Virus record (IMG/VR): IMGVR_UViG_3300043409_000405
Coordinates: 1 to 46,863 of that record
Source of the DNA: a virus
Reading direction: 5' to 3' (one strand)
Length of the DNA: 46,863 nucleotides
Each line of letters opens with the position of its first letter. The stretch's first letter is position 1. The position numbers and the translations under genes were made by a program. Shown here in pieces: positions 37,001 through 45,851 of this stretch. The notes beneath the pieces are model-generated. The model was not told where the DNA came from and searched no databases. It saw only the letters and a list, made by a program, of their open reading frames with translations.

Positions 37001-39746
37001 CCTTGGACAACATGTTAAGTTCAGCACTAGTGGGCCACCCCCGCCCCTCCTGCCGACCCATAGACTTAATTACTTCTGTGTGTTTGTCTCTAAGTCTCAT
37101 GTCTTCCAGCAAGCCTTCTTTGTCAAAGCCTATTATAGAGGTTCTTTTGGCCTTACCATCTAGAACGTCTTGATCTGATCCAACTTCTTTGATTGCTTTA
37201 GAAGCCGCAGGTTTGTTAGGTTTAGCCCCATCAACAGGCACCTTCTTGATTTTGTCAAACTTCATGTTCTTGCTCTCTTCAATGAGGCCACCAGCAATAT
37301 CCATAACCTCATCAAGAGCCGTCTTGGTGTTATTCTTAAGAGCCTCTACTTCAGCGTGTTGTTCTTCAGTCTTAGCGTCCCTACGAAGCTTTGCTATGAT
37401 CTCCTCATGGACGATCTGCTTAAGCTTGTCCCAGAGATTGGTAGTCTTTGTCTCAAAGGCTTCAGTAGACTTAGTTGTTTTGAGGTGTGCCTTGAATTTG
37501 TCGTTGTTCATGGCCTCAGTCACAAACTCTTGGGCATTGTCAAAGCCATACTCAGCCCTAGCTTCTGGGGAAGCACTAGCCTTGTGCATCTCGTACAGGG
37601 TATTCATCTTCTGAGCCAAAGCGGATTGGTTGTCGTGCATAAGGTGCCACACAGCAGCATGGGTAGCCTCATGCAGAACAGTCTCAAAATCCCCTCTCTG
37701 TCCAATCTCAACCCTGTGGTTGTCGGAGTGGTAAAGTCCCCGAGCAGATCCAGTTTTACCGTCATCAGTTCTGTAGGGAATAAGATCCTTACGGAGCTGT
37801 AGCGATGCTTCATTAACAAGGTTACTAGTGGCAAGCAGCTTGGCAAACCACTTCTGACTTCTGGTTCCAATGCCAGACTCTTCAATCTTCTTTAAAGCTT
37901 CACCAACAGTTTTAGCTTTGTATATAATGTCATGTACTTCTTCCCAAGCAGGGTTTTCAAGATTGTCAATTTTAGGTTTGGGCAAGTTTTCAAGAAGTTT
38001 GTCCCTTTCCAATGTGTATTGGTCAATCTTAGCTTTCAATTCTTGTATACGTAGACTGGCCTCACTCCTTTGCTCAAGAAGTTGAGTACGCTTTTCGTCT
38101 AGTTCTTTTTTCTTTGCCCTAGTATTTTCATCTTGAGGAAGTTTTGCTAGTTCAATGGTTTCTTTAAGAGCTTGGTCGTACTCATTAGAAGCTTTCTTGA
38201 GGGAGGTAGTCTCTATGGCTTCATCTATGTCAAGGTAGTACATATCATCTTCTATAATTTCAATGCGATCCTTGTGCTCTTCTCTAGTAACTGGAGCCTT
38301 GTTGTTAGAAGTAGTAGGGGGTTTTTCTTCTACCTTAAACCTTTCATCTCCAACCTTACGGAGATCATTACTATGCAATCCAACTTGTCCATCCGTAGGG
38401 GTCTCTAGCACATAATCTTCAGGAAGTTGTCCAGACTTACGGGCTTGAGCATCAGCTTCTGCTCGGGTATAGAACCTACCGCTAGGGTCAACAAAGCCCG
38501 GCTCAAGGTCTGGGTTAGCCTTGAGTTCATCAGGGTGCTTGGGGCCAGTCTTAAGGATGTTACCATCAGGGTCTCTAAATGCAGTCTCAGTAAGAGGAGC
38601 CTTATCCTTAACCCGATCTAGGAAGCTCTTGCGCTCTTCATCAGAGACAGTAGGTTCTGGAGGAGACTCTTTTTTATTACTTTTCTTGGTTAGTTCTGCT
38701 ACACGACTTTGTATTCCAGCCACTTCATCCATGCCTATATCACCAGCAAGATCATCAGCGAGCTTAGTGTACTCTTTAAATTCTTGAATCTCTTTTGGTG
38801 TATATCCTCTCAGTTTAGAAAACTCCGAAGTATCCCCTCTATCAACACCTTCTTCCCACGCTTTCTTAAGTTCAGGAGACCATGTTTTAGGATCACTTTC
38901 TTTTTCTTTGGACATTGTTTTGTGCGCTAAGTCTACAAACTTAACAATTTTATCTTGCACAAGCTTAGTATGCCCAGCATAGGGCTTTAGTACATCTTCT
39001 ATGTGGGTCTCTGACAACGGCTCCCAGTAAGACTCCACTTTGGGGGTTTCTGGCTTCTTTGAGAAGGCTTGACCGATCTTGTTTACAGCGGTTCTACCCG
39101 TACCAATCATCTTCTCACCAAGGGCTGTGGGCCTTCCCAGCATACCCGAACCTACATCCAAAGCTATATCACCGGGGCTAAGTACATCCTCCCCTTGTAC
39201 AGCCCTCATACCAGCACCAACACCACCCATGATGGTACCACCTAGAGCAGCTTCTGCAACAGTCCTAGGAAGCCCTACAGCCATCCCCGGCCCTATCAGG
39301 GTACCTGCCGCAGTACCGATCTTGCTTGTCCACGGGAAGGCCTTATCCTGAGCAGCTTTGGTTTCCATAATCTTTGTACCAAAGACTGAATCTGAAAGTT
39401 GTTCTAGAGAGGTAATTCCAAGATGCCCCAACATCCCACCAGCAATAGCACCAACAATGCCACCCACCGGAGCCGCGTAAGGCAACTTAGTCTTAGCCCC
39501 TAACTCAGCACCAGCCCCAGCACCTGCTAACATAGTAGGAATAGTGCCAGCACCTTCAGCTAAGGCTCTATTGAAGGTACCCATCTGAGATACCTCAGGC
39601 CCCTTTTTAGGCGCATCTAAACTGCCTAAAGGTTCTATGGATTTAGAAAAACTTTCAGCCCCAGCTGACATGGGAACTTCAGGCTTCTCATCGTCCCAAA
39701 CAATCTTAGAGGTTTTAGGGGGAGCATCATCCCAAACAATACCCAT
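34068..39746 (-). CDS. Giant internal virion/ejection-type polyvalent protein with HEXXH
   Basis: This 1,892-residue protein is the largest gene. The N-terminus has WDD repeats (IVWDDAPPK, IVWDDEKPE). Glycine-rich hydrophobic segments at about 75-115 and 150-190 could insert in membrane. HEATH at 692-696, in VLHEATHAAVWHL, matches zinc metallopeptidases. Helical charged regions follow, including two ASKILPEE repeats near 965 and 1145. The C-terminal third has a hydrophobic segment near 1718-1740. T7 gp15/gp16-like or polyvalent proteins are injected with DNA (family knowledge). Its place after two other internal-type genes fits ejection. A protease acting on cell wall or host proteins is possible but unproven. 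Confidence 0.72.
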   Translation of the reverse strand: MGIVWDDAPPKTSKIVWDDEKPEVPMSAGAESFSKSIEPLGSLDAPKKGPEVSQMGTFNRALAEGAGTIPTMLAGAGAGAELGAKTKLPYAAPVGGIVGAIAGGMLGHLGITSLEQLSDSVFGTKIMETKAAQDKAFPWTSKIGTAAGTLIGPGMAVGLPRTVAEAALGGTIMGGVGAGMRAVQGEDVLSPGDIALDVGSGMLGRPTALGEKMIGTGRTAVNKIGQAFSKKPETPKVESYWEPLSETHIEDVLKPYAGHTKLVQDKIVKFVDLAHKTMSKEKESDPKTWSPELKKAWEEGVDRGDTSEFSKLRGYTPKEIQEFKEYTKLADDLAGDIGMDEVAGIQSRVAELTKKSNKKESPPEPTVSDEERKSFLDRVKDKAPLTETAFRDPDGNILKTGPKHPDELKANPDLEPGFVDPSGRFYTRAEADAQARKSGQLPEDYVLETPTDGQVGLHSNDLRKVGDERFKVEEKPPTTSNNKAPVTREEHKDRIEIIEDDMYYLDIDEAIETTSLKKASNEYDQALKETIELAKLPQDENTRAKKKELDEKRTQLLEQRSEASLRIQELKAKIDQYTLERDKLLENLPKPKIDNLENPAWEEVHDIIYKAKTVGEALKKIEESGIGTRSQKWFAKLLATSNLVNEASLQLRKDLIPYRTDDGKTGSARGLYHSDNHRVEIGQRGDFETVLHEATHAAVWHLMHDNQSALAQKMNTLYEMHKASASPEARAEYGFDNAQEFVTEAMNNDKFKAHLKTTKSTEAFETKTTNLWDKLKQIVHEEIIAKLRRDAKTEEQHAEVEALKNNTKTALDEVMDIAGGLIEESKNMKFDKIKKVPVDGAKPNKPAASKAIKEVGSDQDVLDGKAKRTSIIGFDKEGLLEDMRLRDKHTEVIKSMGRQEGRGWPTSAELNMLSKVADSITKQRDAHADKYKEHSLGKLVKDAQNDMKPVLVSSQKEVTKLDSNGPVSASKILPEEAKDQTLNEYSSKDPWFNRILMEYHQANQYLDPKNWRRAKDGPDRPEKVGYDGEKIYEAGTGMIWSDQVSESRDGKWMQYSEEGGISVGKEYSSLEDLLINSDRVDMREQARIDLKNYFKPGGGEDQFKANEAREKRRQEEAGKPAPWEDYDPNAPRLEGSKDKDRGPVAASKILPEEVKKAAKGIDVRSISSEAAFMKHAEDIYASQGEAAALKFFEDWKKYKGTWAEPVKEVEKFVGMNLNTKMANERIIHNEAHKMMELAPKNIREEVARAIDKGEADKLTGPAKELADRYQTAMKDIGERAVKEGVVNGLLENYVTHIVNWKDMPKGALEELLGELFGKKGTGAGGMTPESRFGKERKVDTFENLERTLGWINDKISAAGKDFRLEIKTTDVAEIYKEYALSMEKAIENKKLIDSVRGIRNVAGESLVKRVTEEDPMPRGWEMIVDRQFAGFAVHPDLAPALKFAFEARGNKAVDALYTVSQGVKRLNVIGSFFHAKSLLEVLSSAHVPLWTPAKEVTLGIADKILGTKMSGITQAVARFKEGGLGDSTDKWIKSGLVLEVPEDVTKGLLASAGKFGDSMIGKYGPKTRVLETSLSFVEKNTLGIFDKITWDFLHTGGKLYTADKYLEKQRLDAMKSGKEFNEDLARAEITQFINRSFGGLNWFQEASKANTEFGKRMSMAAFSPQGRKNLQMVLFAPDWTISTIKAFTSALPEKLNPKDWHPIEGIKGMVNPTTKADYARLYQFKTALLYFTLLNAINMVTANRPIWENKDPTRIEFPDGTSMQAMKHAMEPYHWLSDPVSTLTNKLGFLPKAAITGLTGLEYASPYAPKLVDPSLANRAGVIAKSALPFQISAAVNAPEGEGVSRAVSGTMGFPIYGKTAAEKKLERSKRSKEQKEVIKKYKDKARERGWE

Positions 39747-41086
39747 TATTCAATACGCCCCTTACGACCATTCATAATAAAGTGAGTCCCGCTAGGAAGT
39801 CCTTCCGCTTCAGCTTGTGAAGTAACAGTCTTAGGATTAGTTGCCGAACCCTCCTCTCCTTGTTTGACGGCCCCCCCAGAAGTCCTAGGATCTTTTGCTT
39901 TGGGGTCTTTGTTCTTAGGAACAGCAAAAGGCTGCTCAGGAGAATTTATAAGGAGACTCTGGTACTGCTTAGAAGCAAGAGTACGAGCAGTAGTCATACC
40001 AGTTTCAGCATCCTTGAGCAGCTTTTTAAGACGCGCTTTTTCCAAACGATCTTCTGCAATATCTGCTTTAGTTTGGACTTGAGTAGCCTCCCACTCCTCC
40101 CATTTGCTGCTTGGCTTTATACCTGCAAAAGCCGCTATTGTATCCGCGCCAAAGTTTCCCTTAGACGGTTCAGGTGGAGCTTCTTTAGCAGCTTTGGCTC
40201 TAGCTCTTTCCATAACATCTAGATCTCTCAATTGAGATCTATAGTTATCTGCAAGTTTTTTATTGTCATTAAAGGCTGTAACTGCTGCCCTGTCAATTGC
40301 AATCTGTTCAGATCTTGCTACTGAAGCAACAAAACGTTCATTAGAAAGAACAGCAGCAGCAGCCAAACGCGTTTCTTTAGCCAGAGTCTCTCTGTGCCGC
40401 TGGTCATCTCTAGCTACAGTTTGACGTTGTTTCTTACCTTCCAAAGATCCAACCTCTTTGTCAAGCATGTCTTTAAAAGCTTGAAAGGCTTTGGGATCTC
40501 CCTTAGTACGGTCAGCCCCGGCTTTAATCATAGCAGCCAGCTTGGGATCAACGTTTTTATTTTGCATCATATCCATGACAACAGTATCCGCATTCTCGGG
40601 AGTCATACTGCCTACCCAAAAACGTAGTTTTTCCAATTGCTTATCAGCATGTTCATCTTGAAGCTTGCCTGCTCTTTCTTGCCTCTCCAGAGCTTTTCCA
40701 GAGTCATCAAACATCTTTTCAGCCATTTTAAGATTGCCCTTACCCGCAACAATCTGCCCCAACTCTTGCATCTGTTGGTGCATGGGCTTAACTATGTTAA
40801 GCGGGTCAGCAAAGTATCTAGTAGCAGCTTCTCGGGTGTCCTTGTCTTGCTCAACACCTGTAACCATTTGCTGAAGTCTGATGGCCCCCTCTTTAAGTTT
40901 AATCTCAGATTCTTGCATCTCCATTTCGCCCTTTTGGAGATTCTGAGTACCCTGTTGAAGCTGTAGTTGCAGCTTCTGGGTTTCCATAGGAAGTTGTTTA
41001 AGGCGTTCCTCAACTTGAGTGGGGAGGAGCTGTTGTTCAGCAGCAGCTTTTGCTCCTGTTGCAAAGTCTGTTTGAAGGATAGGCAT
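39746..41086 (-). CDS. Internal virion/ejection-type coiled-coil protein
   Basis: The 446-residue product is mostly helical. A Gln-rich coiled-coil region spans about 20-75 (QLPMETQKLQLQLQQGTQNLQK). Further heptads occur around 200-330, a Lys/Arg-rich part lies at about 350-400, and the end is GLPSGTHFIMNGRKGRIE. The stop overlaps the ATG of the giant protein by one base. Size, composition and order match T7 gp15-like or podovirus DNA-ejection proteins, as inferred from context. No enzymatic motif is seen. Confidence 0.68.
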   Translation of the reverse strand: MPILQTDFATGAKAAAEQQLLPTQVEERLKQLPMETQKLQLQLQQGTQNLQKGEMEMQESEIKLKEGAIRLQQMVTGVEQDKDTREAATRYFADPLNIVKPMHQQMQELGQIVAGKGNLKMAEKMFDDSGKALERQERAGKLQDEHADKQLEKLRFWVGSMTPENADTVVMDMMQNKNVDPKLAAMIKAGADRTKGDPKAFQAFKDMLDKEVGSLEGKKQRQTVARDDQRHRETLAKETRLAAAAVLSNERFVASVARSEQIAIDRAAVTAFNDNKKLADNYRSQLRDLDVMERARAKAAKEAPPEPSKGNFGADTIAAFAGIKPSSKWEEWEATQVQTKADIAEDRLEKARLKKLLKDAETGMTTARTLASKQYQSLLINSPEQPFAVPKNKDPKAKDPRTSGGAVKQGEEGSATNPKTVTSQAEAEGLPSGTHFIMNGRKGRIE

Positions 41087-41087
41087 C

Positions 41088-42965
41088 TTACGCTCCCCAG
41101 AGATTTTGTGGTGGGGCCATACCCGTAGTAGGATCGGCTACGTACCCACCCATAGGTTGCATAGAGGGTGTGTTGGGGTCATACCCTTGAGTATAATCCG
41201 TGTTAACATTGGGATCTGTCATACTCCACCCGTTTGGCATAGAATACCCTCCCGGTTGAGTACCCCCTACTCCCGGAATCTGGGCTTGCCCAATAGCACC
41301 TATCCCTTGCCCTATGGCTTGCATACCAGCATTCCTCTGGGAGACTTTTTGACCTTGGGCAGTAAGAGCAGCTTGTGCTCCAGCACTCGGACTCTGACTA
41401 GCTCCAGAGAGTTTAGACAGGTTAGCTACTTGCTGGTCGAAGGAACTCATAGCTGCTTGTTGTCCAAACTGTTGAACACCAATGTCACCAGCACCAGTCC
41501 TAGAGATACCACTCTTGGCTTGCTTAGCCTCAATACCCGCTAAACCTTGTTGAAGATTAAATTGATATCCCGGTGTACTGGTAGTCAAAGCTGGGTTAGC
41601 CATCAGAGCGTTTAATTGAGTAATGTACTGTTGCCTAGACGAAGCAAAGGGATCAGCCATAGCTTGAGCTTCTTGGGGAGACATCAAACCATTAGTTGAG
41701 GTTAGACCAGATACGATTCCGGCTATACCTTGCCCAGTTAACAGGGCTTTCATTAGGGGGTTAGCACCTACAGAATTCATAAAACTACTCAAAAGCCCCC
41801 CTGCTCCAACAGCCGTTGAAGCACCAGACAAAAGTTGTGATGCAGTAAGTCCAGCACCAGCCGCTTGTGTGGCACCAATACCAGCAGCAGCTGCCGCTCC
41901 TGCCCCGATTGCTTGACCTGCCGCATTCGTAGGTTGTAGTGGAGGATTTCCCGCTGGAAGTTCAAGGGGATTTATTACGCTACTTCCACCTATGCTTGGG
42001 GCTTCAGGGTTCCAAGGTGGAAGTTGAGTCTCTGTAATTCCAGCAGCCGAGTTCTGGATTGGGTTTATCTCTACGGGAGGTGTGTACCCACCAACATTGG
42101 TAGCAGACTGAGCAGCAGTATTAGCCATTGCGGATTCTGTGCCGCCCATAACATCAACCATTTCCGGCGAAAATAGTTTGTTGGAAACTGATGAAATATC
42201 ACCAGACGGCGAATACCAACTTCCCCCCGGTGCGCCGCTGCCGGTTCCGCTTAGTTGCCCTCCAGCGTAGGTCAGACCCGCGCTCAGCGCGGCTTTACCA
42301 ACGTCTCCGCCGGATAGTGCATAACTGGAGGCGGCAGCGCCTATAGGCCCACCAAAATATGAAGCTAGTGCTTGCACAGCCATACTTGTTAGCTGCCCTA
42401 GTCCAGTAGAACCAAAGCTGTCGTCTTTTTGAGTTTCTTGCCAGCGTTGCTGCGCCTGATTAGCACCCCCATGAACATATCCTTGGTTTGCATTGAAGTA
42501 ATCAGTGCCGCTTTTTCCAGCCGCGTTCATTGCATCACGAACCGAAGCTAAAGCAATTACGTTGTAGTTACTACCCTCCGTAAACCCGTTTACGTCTTTC
42601 GACCTGCCGCCAGTGTTAAAGGTGTTTTGGAATGTGCCGGGTATAGAGGCAATGAGTTGTTGCTCACTGACTCCCTGTGCGGCAGCAAGTTGCCGCATCT
42701 GGTTCGCCACACCATTTACATCAAAATTGCTCTGGTTGTACTGCTGAAGCATTCCCTCCAACGTCGTTGGCTTGGGCGCAAGATAATTGGGGTTGGCTAC
42801 CTGACGGATGTAAGCACTATCATCAGACCCTCCAGACTCAGTGATGTACTCATCGGTGGTGTTAACCGTTGGCGCAACGAAACCGGGCGGAGGACTACCC
42901 GCCGGGGATACCTCTCCCGTTTCTAAGTCGTAATAAACTCCAGCGGCGTTTTTTTGCCAAGCCAT
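41088..42965 (-). CDS. Internal virion/ejection-type protein with mosaic N-terminal half
   Basis: The 625-residue product is Gly/Ala/Ser/Gln-rich. The N-terminal 260 residues include a hydrophobic stretch MAVQALASYFGGPIGAAASSYALSGG (about 193-218), typical of membrane-interacting ejection proteins. The C-terminal half has Ala-rich helices (QAIGAGAAAAAGIGATQAAGAG, about 348-369) and Gly/Pro/Met-rich ends. DNA of the first half (about 42165-42960) is clearly GC-richer than the second half, suggesting recombination within the gene. The next two genes are also internal-virion types. It might alternatively be a tail-tip protein. Confidence 0.65.
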   Translation of the reverse strand: MAWQKNAAGVYYDLETGEVSPAGSPPPGFVAPTVNTTDEYITESGGSDDSAYIRQVANPNYLAPKPTTLEGMLQQYNQSNFDVNGVANQMRQLAAAQGVSEQQLIASIPGTFQNTFNTGGRSKDVNGFTEGSNYNVIALASVRDAMNAAGKSGTDYFNANQGYVHGGANQAQQRWQETQKDDSFGSTGLGQLTSMAVQALASYFGGPIGAAASSYALSGGDVGKAALSAGLTYAGGQLSGTGSGAPGGSWYSPSGDISSVSNKLFSPEMVDVMGGTESAMANTAAQSATNVGGYTPPVEINPIQNSAAGITETQLPPWNPEAPSIGGSSVINPLELPAGNPPLQPTNAAGQAIGAGAAAAAGIGATQAAGAGLTASQLLSGASTAVGAGGLLSSFMNSVGANPLMKALLTGQGIAGIVSGLTSTNGLMSPQEAQAMADPFASSRQQYITQLNALMANPALTTSTPGYQFNLQQGLAGIEAKQAKSGISRTGAGDIGVQQFGQQAAMSSFDQQVANLSKLSGASQSPSAGAQAALTAQGQKVSQRNAGMQAIGQGIGAIGQAQIPGVGGTQPGGYSMPNGWSMTDPNVNTDYTQGYDPNTPSMQPMGGYVADPTTGMAPPQNLWGA

Positions 42966-42980
42966 TTTATACTTCTCCTA

Positions 42981-44642
42981 TTATTCTAGTTGTGGATCTC
43001 TTTGTTGTTCCCCACCTTCAATGTCAACTTCAAAGGCAGCAAGTCTGTGTGGAACTGTTGGAACAACTAAAAACATCCAAGCCCTTCGCCTAGCTTGTCC
43101 TAGTTGGTATAGTATGCTTCTTACGTTACTCAGGCTTACAGTTCTACCTGTAGACCAAGTTGTGAAGTCATCGTCCGAGTGATAAATAGTCATTGTGTCA
43201 GTAGCTTTGTCCCCCACTACTTCACCTTTCTTGTAGAACTTTCGGTTCATAGAACCAGAGTCCATGTTATTAGTAACAATTCTCCAGTAGATAGAGTTGA
43301 CATCATCAACTCCAGAGCTTGTACTTATTGCGTATAACCCGCCGTTGGTGGGATGTAGCCCCCAAGTGGCATTGTTGAACTCAGAACAAGACCACACTTG
43401 ATAATAATGTTCTGCCGCAGAGTAGTAAGAAGACCACTGGTACCACTCTTTCTCATCTAGGTCGTACACAAAAGTCAAGTCAAGGGCCGTAAGGGACATC
43501 ACGTAAAAGGTGTGCCCCTCAATTTTAAACACAGAAGCTTGTATAGCACTGGTAGTATCAGCATTAAGGTACTTGTCTATGTATCTAGTAGAGATCTTAA
43601 TTGGAGACACACCTGCTCCAAAGTGGTACACCCCCTTACCATAAGTACGGGCCTTACCAACAAATACAACATCTTGCTCTAGTTGTTTGATGCTGGCCCC
43701 ACTAGCACATCCTATTTCGTTTTTATAGCTGTCTTGACGAGCTAGGGGACTGCCGGGAGAAGTAGCAGCATCATAGAAAAATTCAGTACCCCACTCTCCA
43801 AATACACAAACATAGTTAAAATGCTTGACTATCCCGACTATCAAGTCCGGGTCGGCTTGTGCTGCTGTATAGTTAATTGCATTCCAAAACTGTGGGGTTG
43901 AGGAAGTATCTGTATCACTATTATAGATCAATCCAGCTTTTGTGGCTACTATAGTGTAGCCATCTAGGTATACAGCCCCAGCAGCTAAAGCCTGTGCTCC
44001 TGAAGGAAACCCCTTGAGGGCTACTAGTGTGGTGGCACTAACCCCCGGCCCACCATCTGTAATTGTACAGGTGGGAGCAGACACATACCCCGAACCGTAG
44101 TCTGTGATTGTCACAGATTGAACTACTCCACCAGTTTGGTTTACTGTGCCCGTGGCAGTAGTACCAGAAGGGGGAGCACTAAAGGTAGCTACTGGAGAAG
44201 TGTACCCAGATCCACCTGTCAAGATACTGACAGAGTATACCGAGGTATTATCGACCTTAGCAAAAGCTCCTGCTGCTGACAAAGTATACCCGTTAGTCCC
44301 ATTGTGTAAAAATAAGTAGGTATGGTCAGCACTTTCTGCCCAGTAAACGTTCTGTACGGTACCTACAAGCGATCCTACAGTGGTGGATACACCCCCGGTA
44401 GTCACTTTGTACAGAACGTTGCTAACGACCACGTAGAGGTTCCCAAACCAATCGTAGGAACCTTGGGCTGTACCAGCAGCCAGAGTACCTGTAATAGTCT
44501 GCTTGACTAGTCCCGGCCTAAGTACACATTCTTGGTGTCCTTCCCGTTTTTCAAAGTATCCATTAACTGTTCTTGCATCCTTAGAGACAGATGCAGATCT
44601 AGATTGAATGGGCTGAGTAAAAGGGATACGGAGATTAGGCAT
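42981..44642 (-). CDS. P22 gp10-like tail accessory / packaged DNA stabilisation protein
   Basis: The 553-residue product starts MPNLRIPFTQPIQSRSASVSKDARTVNGYFEKREG, a pattern typical of the stabilisation protein family whose members begin with a strand, then NGYxE. Repeated beta segments such as YSVSILTGGSGYTSPVATFSAPPSG and a propeller-like centre with DGYTIVATKAGLIYNS and VFGEWGTEFFYDA are seen. In P22 gp10 plugs the portal together with gp4, here the upstream gene. Length is slightly larger than gp10. A T7 gp12-like tubular B role is an alternative. Confidence 0.75.
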   Translation of the reverse strand: MPNLRIPFTQPIQSRSASVSKDARTVNGYFEKREGHQECVLRPGLVKQTITGTLAAGTAQGSYDWFGNLYVVVSNVLYKVTTGGVSTTVGSLVGTVQNVYWAESADHTYLFLHNGTNGYTLSAAGAFAKVDNTSVYSVSILTGGSGYTSPVATFSAPPSGTTATGTVNQTGGVVQSVTITDYGSGYVSAPTCTITDGGPGVSATTLVALKGFPSGAQALAAGAVYLDGYTIVATKAGLIYNSDTDTSSTPQFWNAINYTAAQADPDLIVGIVKHFNYVCVFGEWGTEFFYDAATSPGSPLARQDSYKNEIGCASGASIKQLEQDVVFVGKARTYGKGVYHFGAGVSPIKISTRYIDKYLNADTTSAIQASVFKIEGHTFYVMSLTALDLTFVYDLDEKEWYQWSSYYSAAEHYYQVWSCSEFNNATWGLHPTNGGLYAISTSSGVDDVNSIYWRIVTNNMDSGSMNRKFYKKGEVVGDKATDTMTIYHSDDDFTTWSTGRTVSLSNVRSILYQLGQARRRAWMFLVVPTVPHRLAAFEVDIEGGEQQRDPQLE

Positions 44643-44644
44643 GA

Positions 44645-45382
44645 TTACTGCCCAAAGCGAGTAAAGTTCCTAACGTCAGGCTGGAAGAAAGTACTCTCAT
44701 TCTCAATGTCCCAGTCAACCAACTGGGTACGGTACTTCTCAGCCCTCATCATAACTTCTTGGCGATGGTTTACAGGCAAGCCAAACTCAATAGCAATCTG
44801 ATCTGCTAAGCCCCAAACTAGTGCATTCATCCACTCGTTAGGAAAGTTAGGTACATCTGAGGAAGAAGAGATGTCACTAATGGGTTGTTGTACAGTTAGA
44901 ATAAGTTGGTAGTTAGAAGCTGTAGCAGAGTCTGGAGTAAGGAACACCTTGAGAGTGCTAGTACTCACTCCGGGGTTTAGGTATACCGAGTTAGTAGTTC
45001 CTGTGGAGAACTTGGAACCAAGAGCAGAATATTCCTGTTTACTAATAATTTGCATGGGAATGTCTACGTCTGGGGTTGCTGCCGTGTTCCTAAGAACAGC
45101 ATAGATTAACCTAAGGGGTCGGTCTGTGGTTAGGTCACACCCCGAAGAACCTATGGTGTAACTGGTTTGAGCAGCTACAAGTGGTAGGGTAATATCGGCA
45201 ACAGTCCACAGTTTAATGCCTTCAGTCATCCACTGTTTAACCATCAAGTTGAGAGCTTGTGCTGCGTTAGTTACTAGGTTAGCGTCAATAGTGGCTGCGG
45301 TATCTCCCGGCTCAACGACACCTAGCTTCCGCAGTGCGGAAACAATAATCTGATCTCTGGTAATGGTGTAGGTAGTAGTCAT
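44645..45382 (-). CDS. P22 gp4/tail tubular A-like head-tail connector
   Basis: The 245-residue product MTTTYTITRDQIIVSALRKL... has the helical N-terminus (ALRKLGVVEPGDTAATIDANLVTNAAQALNLMVKQW) shared by gp4/adaptor proteins. A beta middle and WMNALVWGLADQIAIEFGLP (about 183-202), then HRQEVMMRAEKYRTQLVDWD, follow. This is the usual podovirus adaptor layout that docks on the portal ring. It ends 3 bp before the gp10-like gene. The start ATG 45382 overlaps the stop of the 91-residue gene. Confidence 0.78.
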   Translation of the reverse strand: MTTTYTITRDQIIVSALRKLGVVEPGDTAATIDANLVTNAAQALNLMVKQWMTEGIKLWTVADITLPLVAAQTSYTIGSSGCDLTTDRPLRLIYAVLRNTAATPDVDIPMQIISKQEYSALGSKFSTGTTNSVYLNPGVSTSTLKVFLTPDSATASNYQLILTVQQPISDISSSSDVPNFPNEWMNALVWGLADQIAIEFGLPVNHRQEVMMRAEKYRTQLVDWDIENESTFFQPDVRNFTRFGQ

Positions 45383-45657
45383 TAATGTGTTCCCAGTATG
45401 TGCTTAAGCCAAGTTACAACGTCTGTCCAAAGTACAAGAGCAGCAAATCCAAGTACGGCAATTACTCCATGTGAAGTAACATCTGTCTTAACCTTCATCC
45501 ACATCTCAGCTCTGTTTTTCTTTTGGAGCAACAGGGCTTCTACATACTGGTGAGCATCAGACCTCAAGTGGGTTTCAAAGGCTTCCATAATAACCTCTTT
45601 GACATCTTCTTTTTTTAGGGAAGAATGTCTCCGCTCTCCAGCCTCTGGAGTTGTCAC
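45382..45657 (-). CDS. Small protein with C-terminal membrane helix
   Basis: GTG 45657 overlaps the TAG of the preceding gene (TAGTG). The 91-residue product has a charged helical N-terminus (LKKEDVKEVIMEAFETHLRSDAHQYVEALLLQKKNRAE) and one membrane helix GVIAVLGFAALVLWTDVVTWL (about 64-84). The arrangement resembles phage haemolysin/holin-associated proteins with a C-terminal anchor. It is the last AT-richer gene before the GC-rich fibre cassette. Lysis control is a guess. Confidence 0.6.
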   Translation of the reverse strand: MTTPEAGERRHSSLKKEDVKEVIMEAFETHLRSDAHQYVEALLLQKKNRAEMWMKVKTDVTSHGVIAVLGFAALVLWTDVVTWLKHILGTH

Positions 45658-45839
45658 TATTTATCCGAGATTGGTTGAGTGGTCATAAAACGCAGCACAA
45701 CGATTGCCACCGCAATCACCCCGCCAATGGCTGCTTGGTACAGAGGTTGCACGGGGATCTGGAAGAGGAAGCCCTGCGCGACGGAAAGAAGCGCGACGAT
45801 GATGCCGAGCCAAACTGTTTTTGATCTAAGGATGTTCAT
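45657..45839 (-). CDS. Small two-helix membrane protein (holin-like)
   Basis: The 60-residue product has two membrane helices (VWLGIIVALLSVAQGFLF, about 9-26, and AIGGVIAVAIVVLRFM, about 37-52). The start is MNILRSK and the end QPISDK. The size and topology would fit a small class II holin or holin regulator. It lies in the GC-rich cassette after the 52-residue coiled-coil protein. GAGGA lies upstream of the ATG. Another holin is predicted at 27670, so lysis may be duplicated. Confidence 0.62.
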   Translation of the reverse strand: MNILRSKTVWLGIIVALLSVAQGFLFQIPVQPLYQAAIGGVIAVAIVVLRFMTTQPISDK

Positions 45840-45851
45840 AAGTGCGCGTCC

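Noticed and set aside
39910-39923. Further TGTTCTTA-type palindromes in coding DNA (also near 8305, 33852, 45085)
   Set aside because: Each lies in a coding frame where Lys-Asn or Arg-Asn codons produce the sequence, so they are not counted as operators.
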